DNA of 64,000 nucleotides from an uncultured Coriobacteriaceae bacterium. GTDB taxonomy: Bacteria; Actinomycetota; Coriobacteriia; Coriobacteriales; Atopobiaceae. The stretch covers positions 124,001 through 188,000 of the forward strand of contig CADBYM010000001.1 in assembly GCA_902798915.1 (NCBI GenBank). Direction: 5' to 3'. Position numbers and translations under genes: made by a program. This document shows, piece by piece, positions 36,911-44,307 of the stretch. The first letter of the stretch is position 1. The number at the start of each line of letters is the position of its first letter. The notes beneath the pieces are model-generated. The model searched no databases. It worked only from the letters and a program-made list of their open reading frames with translations, and was not told where the DNA came from.

Positions 36911-39001
36911 TTACACGTAGAAGAGCATGTCGTTGTAGCTCGGCACAGGCCAGTAGCTCTTTGCGCAAATGGTCTCCATCTCGTCAACGGCAGCACGGAG
37001 TTCCGCCATTGCGGGGAGCACCTCATCGCGATAGAAGTTGTCTCGAGCTGCGATGTCGTCGATTCCGCGAGCTTGGGTGTTCTTGTCGTCAAGCTTTGCG
37101 GTGAGCTCATAGATTGTGTTCGTACCCTCCGTGAGGGTCTTGACAAGGCTCTTTTCTGCGACTGAGTCAATGCCGAGCTCTGCCTTGGTCGCCACGGCCG
37201 TTGCAATGTCGCCGGAGTACGCGATGATGGCAGGAAGGTATTCGTGTCGCGCCATGTGAACCATGACGTTCGCCTCGATGTTGAGGAGCTTGGCGTATTG
37301 CTCTGCCTTTGCGATGTAGCGCGCACGCAGTTCTGTCTCGTTGAGGACGTGGTAACGCTCGAAGAGTTCGACGTTTGCCGGGTCGATGAGGGCGGGCAGG
37401 GCGTCGGGCGTGGTCTTGAGGTTGAGAAGCCCGCGGCGTGCGGCCTCGCCCTCCCATGCGTCCGAATACCCGTTGCCGTCGAAGATGACGCGATGATGGT
37501 CACGGAAGGTGTGCCGCACAAAGCGCAGTGCCACCAAGGAGAACTCCTCGTTCGATCGCTCGGCCACATAGTCGCAGAAGCGCTCGCACTGCTCGGCGAC
37601 GGCGGTGTTCAGCACCACATTGGGGTCGGAGAGGTTCTGTTGGCTGCCGCACATGCGAAACTCGAACTTGTTGCCCGTGAATGCAAAGGGACTCGTGCGG
37701 TTGCGGTCGGTGTTGTCGCGCAGGATGGCGGGCAGTGCGGGGACTCCCAGGTCCATGCGCTCGCCCTCCTGGGCCTCCGCGCGCTCCTTCTTGATGAGCG
37801 CTTCGACGACGGGGGAGAGCGCGTCGCCCAGGAAGATGGAGACGATGGCCGGTGGTGCCTCGTTCGCGCCGAGGCGATGGTCATTGCCGGCTGATGCGAC
37901 GCTAGCGCGCAGCAGGTCGGCGTGTTCGTCCACGGCGGCGACAAGGCAGGCGAGGAACACGAGGAACTGCAGGTTGTCCTCAGGATGCGGGCCAGGCTCG
38001 AGCAAGTTGCGTCCGTCTGCGGCCATCGACCAGTTGTCGTGCTTGCCCGAACCGTTGACGTACTCGAAGGGTCGTTCGTGCTCGAGGCAGGCGAGGCCGT
38101 AGTTCGTGGCGAGCAGCTTGAGCTTCTCCATGGTGAGCAGGTTCTCGTCCACGGCGAGCGAACCTTGCTCAAAGATCGGTGCAAGCTCGTGCTGACAGGG
38201 TGCCACCTCGTTGTGCTTTGTCTTTGCGGGGATGGCCAACTTCCACAGCTCGTCGTCGAGCTCCTTCATGAAGGCGTTGACGGAGGGACGAATGGCACCG
38301 AAGTAGTGCTCCTCGAGCTCCTGACCCTTGCTTGGCGCGGCGCCAAAGAGCGTGCGACCCGTCAGGCGCAGGTCGGCGCGTGCTTCGAAGTCCGACTCCT
38401 TTATGAGGAAGTACTCCTGTTCCGGCCCAACGGTGGTGATGACGCGCTTGGGCTCGCGACCAAACAGCGCCAGCACGCGCTTGGCCTGTCGCTCGAGTGC
38501 GACTTCCGAGCGCAGCAGGGGCGTCTTCTTGTCCAGTGCCTCGCCGGTGTAGGAGATGAACGCGGTGGGGATGCACAGCACCTCGTCCTTGATGAAGGGC
38601 GGCGTTATGGGGTCCCACACGGTGTAGCCGCGTGCCTCAAAGGTCGCGCGCAGGCCACCGTTGGGGAAGCTCGAGGCGTCAGGCTCGCCCTGTACGAGCT
38701 CCTTGCCGCTGAAGGCCATGAGTACGGTTCCGTCGCCGAGCGGTGTAATGAAGCTGTCGTGCTTCTCGCTCGTGATGCCGTTGAGGGGCTGGAACCAGTG
38801 CGTGAAGTGCGTGGCGCCCTTCTCGAGTGCCCACTCCTTCATGGCGTGCGCGACCTCGTTGGCGATGTCGAGGTCGATGGACTTGCCTTCCTTTATGACG
38901 CGGTTCAGCTCCCGGTATGTTGGCTTGGGAAGCCGTTGGCGCATGTCGGCGTCGGTAAACACGAGGCTCCCGAACTCGGCCGTCACCTTGTTCTGTGCCA
39001 T
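36911..39001 (-). CDS. glnA: Type III glutamine synthetase
   Basis: 696 residues, the length of GSIII (GlnN) enzymes and well above the 450-470 of GSI. It joins ammonia to glutamate with ATP. Diagnostic segments are TVGPEQEYFLI, APCQHELAPIFE, NGSGKHDNWSM, NRTSPFAFTGNKFEFRM and, near the C-terminus, YWPVPSYNDMLFYV. The ATG at 39001 has GAGGAG 6 bp upstream. The frame is open further to 39211 but without a ribosome binding site. It is monocistronic, with no nitrogen-regulation gene beside it. The symbol glnN is also used for this type. Confidence 0.95.
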   Translation of the reverse strand: MAQNKVTAEFGSLVFTDADMRQRLPKPTYRELNRVIKEGKSIDLDIANEVAHAMKEWALEKGATHFTHWFQPLNGITSEKHDSFITPLGDGTVLMAFSGKELVQGEPDASSFPNGGLRATFEARGYTVWDPITPPFIKDEVLCIPTAFISYTGEALDKKTPLLRSEVALERQAKRVLALFGREPKRVITTVGPEQEYFLIKESDFEARADLRLTGRTLFGAAPSKGQELEEHYFGAIRPSVNAFMKELDDELWKLAIPAKTKHNEVAPCQHELAPIFEQGSLAVDENLLTMEKLKLLATNYGLACLEHERPFEYVNGSGKHDNWSMAADGRNLLEPGPHPEDNLQFLVFLACLVAAVDEHADLLRASVASAGNDHRLGANEAPPAIVSIFLGDALSPVVEALIKKERAEAQEGERMDLGVPALPAILRDNTDRNRTSPFAFTGNKFEFRMCGSQQNLSDPNVVLNTAVAEQCERFCDYVAERSNEEFSLVALRFVRHTFRDHHRVIFDGNGYSDAWEGEAARRGLLNLKTTPDALPALIDPANVELFERYHVLNETELRARYIAKAEQYAKLLNIEANVMVHMARHEYLPAIIAYSGDIATAVATKAELGIDSVAEKSLVKTLTEGTNTIYELTAKLDDKNTQARGIDDIAARDNFYRDEVLPAMAELRAAVDEMETICAKSYWPVPSYNDMLFYV

Positions 39002-39152
39002 TGTCTGCTCCTCTCGCGATTGTGCATGGCACATGGTACGCGACTGGAGGAAGTCGTGGTGTTTCCAGCCCGTTAAGCCATGGTATCCCCATGCGCAGGG
39101 CAGCGTGTGGGTGTACGTCCCAGACGGCCCATGAGGGGTTGTCCCTTGTGGG

Positions 39153-40091
39153 TCAGTTGCCGATGCCGTGATGGGCTGGAGGTGTGTGGCGATCGATTGC
39201 GGCAAAGGCATATCCTTGCTGCTGGAAGTACTCGATTATGCTGGGCAGGGCATCCACGGTGGTCTCTTTGCCCGCGCCGTCGTGCATGAGAAAGACGATG
39301 CTCTGGTAGCCGTAGGAGGTGTCGGCCTGTGTGGCGGCGAGGAGTTCGTCGGCAGTGTGGACGGCTCCGTCTCCGCAGCTTGCGTCCCAGTCAAAGTACT
39401 GGTAGCCTGCGTCGCGCACCTCGGTCGAGAGCACGCTCATGATGCCCGACGTGTAGTCTGCGGATATGGTGTTCGAGGAGCCGCCGGGGAAGCGAATGAA
39501 GCAGGGGACGTACCCAATCTGTTTGCGTACGACCTCGCCGATGGCGTTGAGGTCGGACCAGTAGGCATCTCGGGAGGCATACACCGTCGCGTAGTCGTGG
39601 GAGTACGTGTGAAGTCCGATCGTGTGTCCGCGCGTGTGGCACTCCGCGATCATGGGGAAGTAGTCGGGATTGATGCCCGTCACAAAGAACGTGGCCTGGA
39701 CTCTGTAGCGGTCGAGTATCTCCAGCACCGGTTCGGTGTTCTCTGAGGGGCCGTCGTCAAAGGTGAGGTACACCGTAGGTTGCTCGGGAGTCGTTGTCTC
39801 CCAATCGGAGCGCGTGGGGTCGACGGCAAACTCCGTCGCGCGCTCGTCTGCGGGCGAGGGACGTTGCGAAGTGGACGGTGCCTCCTCCTTCTCGGTTTGC
39901 GACTTCTCAGGCGATTCCGCAGACGCGGACTGGGGAGCTACGCTTGAGGCGGGGGCCGGCGTGGGCGCGGCGGCTCCCTGAAGGACGGACGCGAAGAGGC
40001 AGGTTGCGGTGACGCAGATAAGAACGACCGCCGCGACGATGGCGGCAGTGGACAGCTTGCGCGGGGAGGCCATGGCAGCACGCCTCGTCAT
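39153..40091 (-). CDS. Secreted polysaccharide deacetylase (NodB domain)
   Basis: 312 residues. An N-terminal membrane anchor or signal (core AAIVAAVVLICVTATCLFAS) is followed by a Pro/Ala/Ser-rich linker and a NodB domain (about 105-310). Catalytic motifs are complete: TFDDGPS (motif 1), HTYSHDYA (metal His pair), RFPGGSSN (motif 3) and FLMHDG (motif 5). It most likely de-N-acetylates peptidoglycan or a surface polymer outside the cell, which often gives lysozyme resistance. The ATG at 40091 overlaps the stop of the HAD gene as ATGA, so the two are translationally coupled. Confidence 0.9.
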   Translation of the reverse strand: MTRRAAMASPRKLSTAAIVAAVVLICVTATCLFASVLQGAAAPTPAPASSVAPQSASAESPEKSQTEKEEAPSTSQRPSPADERATEFAVDPTRSDWETTTPEQPTVYLTFDDGPSENTEPVLEILDRYRVQATFFVTGINPDYFPMIAECHTRGHTIGLHTYSHDYATVYASRDAYWSDLNAIGEVVRKQIGYVPCFIRFPGGSSNTISADYTSGIMSVLSTEVRDAGYQYFDWDASCGDGAVHTADELLAATQADTSYGYQSIVFLMHDGAGKETTVDALPSIIEYFQQQGYAFAAIDRHTPPAHHGIGN

Positions 40092-40852
40092 GCCAGGCCG
40101 AAGTGGGCGAGGCCATTGGCCACGCCGTTCTCGCCGATGCTCGTGGTGACGTAGTCGGCTACTGCCTTGAGCTCTGGGACGGCGTTGCCCATCGCTACGC
40201 CGTGACCCGCCTCTTGCAGCATGGAGATGTCGTTGACGCCATCGCCAAAGGCGTAACTCTCGTCTGGCTCGATGCCTAAGGCTCGCGTGACGTCGCGTAC
40301 GGCATCGCCCTTGCCGTAACCGAGTATCGTGACGTCGGCAGACGGATGGGGGCCATGTGGGTTCACAAGGCAGGTGTTCGCGAGCGCTGTGGCGATGGCC
40401 TCGCGCTCGCGGGCCTCGGCAAAGAACACGTCGAAGCTGTAGAAGCCTGCCAGAGAATCCGACGCATCCGCAAGCGTCCCCACGGTGTCGTGGACCTCCT
40501 CGCACACATGACGATAGGCAGGGTTGCCGCCATAGTGCAGGGCGTTCTCCGAGAAGAACGCGTAGCCGACGCCCAGCCCTTCCAGCACGTTGCGGATTGC
40601 CGCGATTTGAGTGGGCGGAACCGGTCGATCGATGACGCGCTCACCTCCGCGCACGGCAAGGCGTCCGTTGCAGCACACGAATCCGTCTGCATAGGCGCCG
40701 AAGGTCGACTCCGCATAGCCGCGTGGTCTGCCCGTGCAGATGAAGACGAGATTGCCTGCCGCGCGCGTGCGCGCAATGGCTTCTGCGGCGCTTGGGGGTA
40801 CTGCGGTACCCGTGGCAAGCGTGCCGTCGATGTCAAAGAAGATAATCGCCAT
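40088..40852 (-). CDS. Cof-type HAD-superfamily phosphatase
   Basis: 254 residues. Motif I is FFDIDGTLATG with both Asp residues, motif II is the FICTGR region, and motif IV is YAFGDGVNDISML with the DxxxD metal site. The C2-type cap lies between. Substrates of Cof proteins are usually sugar phosphates or small phosphorylated metabolites. I chose the ATG at 40852 because GGAG lies 6 bp upstream; another in-frame ATG is at 40864. Its stop overlaps the start of the deacetylase gene. Confidence 0.88.
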   Translation of the reverse strand: MAIIFFDIDGTLATGTAVPPSAAEAIARTRAAGNLVFICTGRPRGYAESTFGAYADGFVCCNGRLAVRGGERVIDRPVPPTQIAAIRNVLEGLGVGYAFFSENALHYGGNPAYRHVCEEVHDTVGTLADASDSLAGFYSFDVFFAEAREREAIATALANTCLVNPHGPHPSADVTILGYGKGDAVRDVTRALGIEPDESYAFGDGVNDISMLQEAGHGVAMGNAVPELKAVADYVTTSIGENGVANGLAHFGLA

Positions 40853-40864
40853 GTGGTTCTCCAT

Positions 40865-41192
40865 GTCTTCCCGTGCGCCTCATGCTTCGCGTACCTGCCA
40901 TGGTACCGCAAACACGAGCGCGGTGTTCGGTTGGCGTATGCGAGACCATGCCATCGGGTTGTTCGATGGCGACCGTGGGGTAATCTGCGAGGGTGGTATC
41001 CTCGTGGCGACACGTTGCGTGGCTGCCGTCTTGTGTGGCATTCCAAGCGGTCCCATGAGTGGCTATCCCTTGGGGTTTGGACATGTGCCATGCAAGGATT
41101 GCCAATATGGATGCCGGACCCAGAACAATGACGCACAAAGTGTCGGATTTCGTAGTAACATGTTGTAGTCGTAAGGACGCAGAGGAGGGCAC
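40865..41192. other. Intergenic region between the HAD gene and the STAS gene
   Basis: 328 bp with no convincing gene. Both flanking genes are transcribed away from it. Frames crossing it have poor codon bias and no ribosome binding sites. GTAACATGTTGTAG near 41157-41168 contains an AACATGTT palindrome about 25 bp before the STAS start and could be regulatory. I see no standard promoter. Confidence 0.4.
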
Positions 41193-41489
41193 ATGGACGT
41201 ATTGCTTAAAAGGGATGGCGACACAATCGTCGTCTCCATAGCGGGACGCATAAACACCGCAACGTCGCCGCAATTCGAGAGGGAACTCATCCCGGCGCTC
41301 GACGGCGTGAAGAAGCTCGTCCTGGACATGACGGACTTGCTGTACATATCCAGCGCTGGCCTGCGCGTGATTCTCACCGCGCAGAAGATCATGGCTCGTC
41401 AGGGTGAAATGATACTGCGTAATCTCAAGCCAGAGGTGTATGAGGTATTCGAGATGACGGGGTTCGTCGACTTCCTCACGATCGAGTAG
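41193..41489 (+). CDS. STAS-domain anti-sigma factor antagonist (RsbV/SpoIIAA type)
   Basis: 98 residues, a single STAS domain. The phosphorylation loop reads DMTDLLYISSAGLRVIL, with the conserved Ser-Ser-Ala-Gly-Leu of SpoIIAA/RsbV; the first Ser is the usual target. Such proteins bind an RsbW-type partner when unphosphorylated. An RsbW-like gene starts 15 bp downstream and a SpoIIE-type phosphatase is encoded at 11765. The ATG follows GAGGAGGG. No sigma-factor gene is near. Confidence 0.93.
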   Translation: MDVLLKRDGDTIVVSIAGRINTATSPQFERELIPALDGVKKLVLDMTDLLYISSAGLRVILTAQKIMARQGEMILRNLKPEVYEVFEMTGFVDFLTIE

Positions 41490-41504
41490 CTGAGAGGGCT
41501 GGTA

Positions 41505-41909
41505 ATGAACCTGACGGTTGAGGCAAAGGTCGAGAACATCGACCCACTTACCAATCTAGTGAACAAGCAGCTCGAGGCAATGGGTTGCTCGCCACGCGTC
41601 CAGAGCCAGATTGACATCGCGCTCGATGAGCTGCTCAGCAACATCTGTCACTATGCCTATGGGGATGGGACCGGCCATGTCACGGTGGGCATCGAAGAGA
41701 TTGCCGAAGAGAATGCCGTGCAAATCACCATCAAGGATTACGGCATTCCCTTCGATCCCCTGGCGCACGACGACCCCGATGTGTCCTTGGACATTCACGA
41801 GCGCAATATCGGCGGCCTCGGCATCTTCTTGGTGAAGAAGACGATGAGCGACTTGCGCTATGAGTACCGCGACGGCTGCAACATACTCACGGTGGTCAAG
41901 ACGCTCTAG
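41505..41909 (+). CDS. RsbW-like ATP-binding protein (HATPase_c_2, anti-sigma/kinase type)
   Basis: 134 residues, a complete GHKL ATPase fold. The N box is ALDELLSNICHYAYGD, G1 is DYGIPFDP and G2 is GGLGIFLVKK. RsbW-type proteins phosphorylate their RsbV partner and sequester a sigma factor. The domain aligns along its length with the C-terminus of the phosphatase fusion at 11765, including GIPFDPL and GGLGI. It is cotranscribed with the STAS gene (15-bp gap). Confidence 0.92.
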   Translation: MNLTVEAKVENIDPLTNLVNKQLEAMGCSPRVQSQIDIALDELLSNICHYAYGDGTGHVTVGIEEIAEENAVQITIKDYGIPFDPLAHDDPDVSLDIHERNIGGLGIFLVKKTMSDLRYEYRDGCNILTVVKTL

Positions 41910-41915
41910 CCTTCT

Positions 41916-42386
41916 CTACTTCTCGCGTACTGCCTTTCCCGCGAGATGTTCGATATCGAGGCGCAGAATTGCCACACGGCCAAGATTGCGCCTTATGTCG
42001 GTTTGCGTGTCGTAGTCGGTGGGGAAGTACTTGTCGGCAAGCCGCGCGAGCGCCTTGCGGACTGCCTGTTCGTCATCGATGCGGGTGACCCTGCCGAAGG
42101 CAATCACCGAGTTGAAGCACAGCCACCATTCTCCCTCATGGCGTACTCCTTGGTCGATTACGCAAAAGCTCGCCTTGTCGTAAGTTCCGATGGCATCGAG
42201 CTTGTGTCCCTCGCGGGCGCAATGGAACCACAGTGCGTCATCGGCGTAGACGAAGTTCATCGGCACGCCATAGGGGTACCCGCCGTCCCCGAGTACCGAG
42301 AGCACTCCGCGCGGCTCGTTCTGGAGGATGGAGACGCAGGTATTCCGGTCGAGCTGCTGGGCATGGCGGCGCATTTCCCTAAACAT
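41916..42386 (-). CDS. Pyridoxamine 5'-phosphate oxidase-family flavoprotein (NimA-like)
   Basis: 156 residues. The N-terminus MFREMRRHAQQLDR and segments GVLSVLGDGGYPYGVPMNFVY, LWFHCAREGHKLDAI and ASFCVIDQ are typical of the split-barrel FMN-binding group that includes NimA nitroimidazole reductases. Sequence alone does not show drug resistance. The ATG at 42386 follows GAAGGGAA; longer frames upstream have no site. It converges with the RsbW-like gene, 6 bp apart at their stops. Confidence 0.85.
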   Translation of the reverse strand: MFREMRRHAQQLDRNTCVSILQNEPRGVLSVLGDGGYPYGVPMNFVYADDALWFHCAREGHKLDAIGTYDKASFCVIDQGVRHEGEWWLCFNSVIAFGRVTRIDDEQAVRKALARLADKYFPTDYDTQTDIRRNLGRVAILRLDIEHLAGKAVREK

Positions 42387-42485
42387 GGACGTTCCCTTCT
42401 CGCATGGCGGACGAGCACAGCTTAGCAAACTTGTCCCCCGCCCGTCGTACGTTCTTTGTAACGTCACGCGAGAAAGGAGAGACAC

Positions 42486-42578
42486 ATGCGCACCATCCAC
42501 ACCATCTTGAGCTACTCACTCGCCATCGTCTTGGGCATTGCCCTCATTCCGTTCTGGCTTGCCTTCGGTCGGTTCTAG
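42486..42578 (+). CDS. 30-residue putative membrane peptide
   Basis: An ATG at 42486 with AAGGAGA 6 bp upstream opens a 31-codon frame ending in TAG. The peptide is one hydrophobic helix (core YSLAIVLGIALIPFWLAF) with Arg near each end and His near the N-terminus. A possible -35 TTGTCC lies at 42431. The good ribosome binding site and the clean helix argue for a real small protein. I know no family for it. Expression needs testing. Confidence 0.5.
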   Translation: MRTIHTILSYSLAIVLGIALIPFWLAFGRF

Positions 42579-42797
42579 CAAGGTGGGGTCGCAGGGGGCG
42601 CCTTGTGGGGTCCTGCGCTGGTGGGGGTTCGTGTCGTGGGTGTTCCCCGGCGACTTGGCGACCATTCCGTTTGTCCGCAAAACCACGAACGGTGACTTCT
42701 GGCTAGGTCGCTCGTACCATCCGTGGAACGGGCGTCCTGGCACTGCGGGCGGTGGGGCTACCATAGGAGCGGTATTGTGTACGAGGAAGGGGGCATC

Positions 42798-44279
42798 ATG
42801 CTCAAGAGCTTCGCCAAGGCTGCCAAGCCAACCAAGGAAGAGATAGAGGAACGTCTGGAGAAGGAGCAGGCAAAGCTTGCCGCCAACCAGATGCGCATCC
42901 GTGAGGCGAAGGTCCCCGTCATGGTGATCTTTGAGGGCTGGGGTGCCGCAGGCAAGGGCGGCGTGTTGAGCAGGGTGATCAAGGACATGGACCCGCGATT
43001 CTTCTCGGTGGCCACCTTGGACGCCAGGCCCACGGAGGAAGAGAAGATGCACCCGTTCCTGTGGCGCTACATGGTGGAGATTCCCCAAGAGGGCCAGTTC
43101 AAGTTCTTTGACACCTGTTGGATGGAGGAGGTCACGCACGACCTGACGACGGGCGCGCTCGACAAGCATGCCTACAACCGTCGCATTGACTCCATCAACA
43201 TGACTGAGCGCCAGCTCGTGGACAACGGATATTTGGTCATGAAGTTCTTCTTCCACCTGAGCAAGGCGGAGCAGCGCCAACGCCTTGACGCGCTCAGTGC
43301 CGACGAGAACACCAGCTGGCGCGTGGACGAGGACGATTACTGGGAGAACGATAACTACGACCAGTGCCTGCAAGTGTATGACCGCTACCTGCGCGACACC
43401 AACCGCTCGAGCGCGCCGTGGTACATCATCGACTCAAAGAGCCGCAAGTGGGCCACGCTCCAAGTGCTCGAGTTCCTCAACATGGGCGTCGAGGTCGCCA
43501 TACACAATCGTGGCGTGGCGGCTCCCTTGCGCCAGAATGTCTTTCCGCTCAAGAAGATTCCGCTGTTGTCCGACATCCCGCTCGACAAGACCATGGAAGA
43601 GGAGGAGTACCGCAGCGAGCTCAAGGTCTTGCGCACGCGCCTGCAGGAGCTGCACAACGTGGTGTATCGCAAGCGCATTCCCGTTGTCATTGCCTATGAG
43701 GGATGGGATGCCGCAGGCAAAGGCGGAAACATCAAGCGCATTACCTCCGCCCTCGACCCGCGTGGGTATCAGGTGATTCCCATCGCGAGTCCCGAGCCGC
43801 ACGAGAAGGCGCGGCATTACCTGTGGCGCTTCTGGCAGCACGTGCCCAAGGCCGGTCACATCGCCATCTTTGACCGGACTTGGTACGGGCGCGTGATGGT
43901 CGAGCGCATCGAGGGGTTCTGTTCCGAGAACGACTGGATGCGTGCGTACAACGAGATCAACGAGTTCGAGAACGAGCTGGTGGAGGCTGGCACCGTATTG
44001 CTGAAGTTCTGGGTGCAAATCGACTCGGATACCCAGCTCGCACGCTTCACCGACCGGCAGAACACCCCCGAGAAGCAATGGAAGATCACAGACGAGGACT
44101 GGCGCAACCGCGAGAAGTGGGACCGGTACGAGACGGCGATCAACGAGATGCTGCAACGCACGAGCACGACCTTCGCGCCGTGGCATGTGCTCGAGTCCGT
44201 CGACAAGCGCTATGCACGCATCAAGGCCCTGCGCATCGTGGTGGATGCCATCGAGAAGGCGTGCGCGCACGTAGTGTAG
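42798..44279 (+). CDS. Two-domain PPK2 family polyphosphate:nucleotide phosphotransferase (PAP type)
   Basis: 493 residues made of two tandem PPK2 domains (about 1-240 and 280-490). Both have Walker A (EGWGAAGKGG and EGWDAAGKGG). Only the second keeps the full Walker B/lid region as FDRTWYGRVMVERIEGF; the first reads FFDTCWMEEVTHDL and is probably non-catalytic. This matches class II PPK2 (polyphosphate:AMP phosphotransferase), which makes ADP from AMP and polyphosphate. The ATG at 42798 follows AGGAAGGGGG. The GH5 gene starts 28 bp downstream. Confidence 0.92.
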   Translation: MLKSFAKAAKPTKEEIEERLEKEQAKLAANQMRIREAKVPVMVIFEGWGAAGKGGVLSRVIKDMDPRFFSVATLDARPTEEEKMHPFLWRYMVEIPQEGQFKFFDTCWMEEVTHDLTTGALDKHAYNRRIDSINMTERQLVDNGYLVMKFFFHLSKAEQRQRLDALSADENTSWRVDEDDYWENDNYDQCLQVYDRYLRDTNRSSAPWYIIDSKSRKWATLQVLEFLNMGVEVAIHNRGVAAPLRQNVFPLKKIPLLSDIPLDKTMEEEEYRSELKVLRTRLQELHNVVYRKRIPVVIAYEGWDAAGKGGNIKRITSALDPRGYQVIPIASPEPHEKARHYLWRFWQHVPKAGHIAIFDRTWYGRVMVERIEGFCSENDWMRAYNEINEFENELVEAGTVLLKFWVQIDSDTQLARFTDRQNTPEKQWKITDEDWRNREKWDRYETAINEMLQRTSTTFAPWHVLESVDKRYARIKALRIVVDAIEKACAHVV

Positions 44280-44307
44280 AATCGTGGCAACGACGAGGAG
44301 GTATGAG

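Noticed and set aside
37922..39076. 384-codon plus-strand frame across glnA
   Set aside because: Antisense to the type III glutamine synthetase; no domain and no ribosome binding site.
40734..41168. 144-codon plus-strand frame overlapping the HAD gene and the gap after it
   Set aside because: Most of it is antisense to the HAD motifs; the part in the gap has no ribosome binding site or family resemblance.
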